From assembly GCA_046327755.1 (NCBI GenBank), contig JAXLXW010000001.1, forward strand, positions 868,001-932,000: a stretch of DNA of 64,000 bases, written 5' to 3'. Under the pieces are notes generated by a model. It was not told the DNA's origin and ran no database searches. It was given only the letters and a program-made list of their open reading frames with translations. Shown one piece after another: positions 63,814-64,000 of this stretch. A program made the position numbers and the translations under genes. The DNA comes from SCN-70-22 sp046327755. GTDB taxonomy: Bacteria; Gemmatimonadota; Gemmatimonadetes; Gemmatimonadales; Gemmatimonadaceae. How positions within the stretch are numbered: position 1 is the first letter of the stretch; every line of letters begins with the position of its first letter.

Positions 63814-63843
63814 AGACATCCCGGCGACAACCGCATTGGCGTA

Positions 63844-64000
63844 TGGTGGACTTTGTGTTTGGGCTGCTTCGCCTCATCCTCGGCGCGGTCGGGGCGTGGT
63901 GGTTGTTGGGAGGGCTCTGGATGTCGGTGGCCGCGGCCAGCGACCACGCGTGGAGTGCCGTCGTCGGCAATCTGGTGATGGCTCTGGTGGGCTTCGGCCT
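63844..64000 (+). CDS. Small membrane protein, truncated by window end (cassette)
   Basis: 52 residues visible from ATG 63844, one hydrophobic segment LLRLILGAVGAWWLLGGLWMSVAAA and the start of another (VVGNLVMALVGFG). First gene after attC 12, so the array continues past the window. No family can be named. Confidence 0.6.

Larger units (their letters stand above)
51428..64000 (+). mobile_element. Chromosomal integron: intI plus cassette array (continues past window)
   Basis: A bona fide IntI at the left and at least twelve attC-like sites in one orientation define the element. Each attC lies 3' of a cassette gene and ends in a GTTRRRY-like core. Cassettes are visibly less GC-rich than the backbone and mostly 0.5-1.3 kb. 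The array runs 3' of intI and in the same direction, not divergent from it. The right end is outside the window. Confidence 0.88.

Noticed and set aside
1..64000. tRNA or rRNA genes
   Set aside because: No cloverleaf-like or rRNA-like stretch was recognised on reading; absence not proven without a dedicated search.

Overview
The window reads as chromosomal DNA of a high-GC, diderm, soil- or sediment-type bacterium. Gemmatimonadota is the best guess. It rests on gene content and style: many signal-peptide and lipobox proteins, LVIVD/Ig-like surface proteins, PD40-amidohydrolase fusions, 6-bladed propeller lipoproteins and multiheme cytochromes. No rRNA, tRNA or single-copy marker is present to prove it.

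Layout. 0-21 kb is ordinary backbone: the end of a family-38-type glycoside hydrolase, a deoxyhypusine-synthase-like gene coupled to a LOG-family gene, a phosphodiesterase-like enzyme, two paralogous LVIVD surface proteins, two amidohydrolase/dehydratase-type enzymes, a PP2C phosphatase, a Tat-type FAD oxidoreductase, a secreted RidA and a PepSY membrane protein. 21.7-28.7 kb is the MoxR/DUF58/DUF4350/DUF4129 membrane cluster with a divergent RDD-SpoIIM fusion. An IS110-type element, an ABC-F ATPase and a large PD40-amidohydrolase follow.

35.7-50.3 kb holds a probable long-range electron-transfer conduit. A four-gene minus-strand operon encodes a b-type membrane cytochrome, a 23-CXXCH cytochrome, a 64-CXXCH cytochrome and an outer-membrane beta-barrel. 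A membrane-anchored Fe-S/FAD/NAD(P) flavoprotein lies just beyond the divergent LTA-synthase-like gene. The genes suggest a route from NAD(P)H or quinol through the inner membrane and periplasm to the outer membrane; this is inference from layout.

50.4-64 kb is an integron. About 790 bp of 21-bp tandem repeats precede a clear integron integrase (IntI with its family-specific insert). At least twelve attC-like sites with RYYYAAC/GTTRRRY cores and small cassettes follow to the window edge. The integrase points the same way as the cassettes and the array lies 3' of it, the reverse of the textbook arrangement. Cassettes encode lipoproteins, secreted and small membrane proteins, a broken BrnT/BrnA toxin-antitoxin pair and a known cassette-type protein. 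An IS1182-type element sits inside the array. A 239-bp perfect duplication shows recombination between cassettes. Several cassette genes carry frameshifts, which may be real decay or assembly indels.

Short low-complexity tracts and hairpin repeats lie almost always directly 3' of backbone genes. The heptamer GTTAGGC/GCCTAAC, identical to the integron core site, also recurs inside backbone genes.
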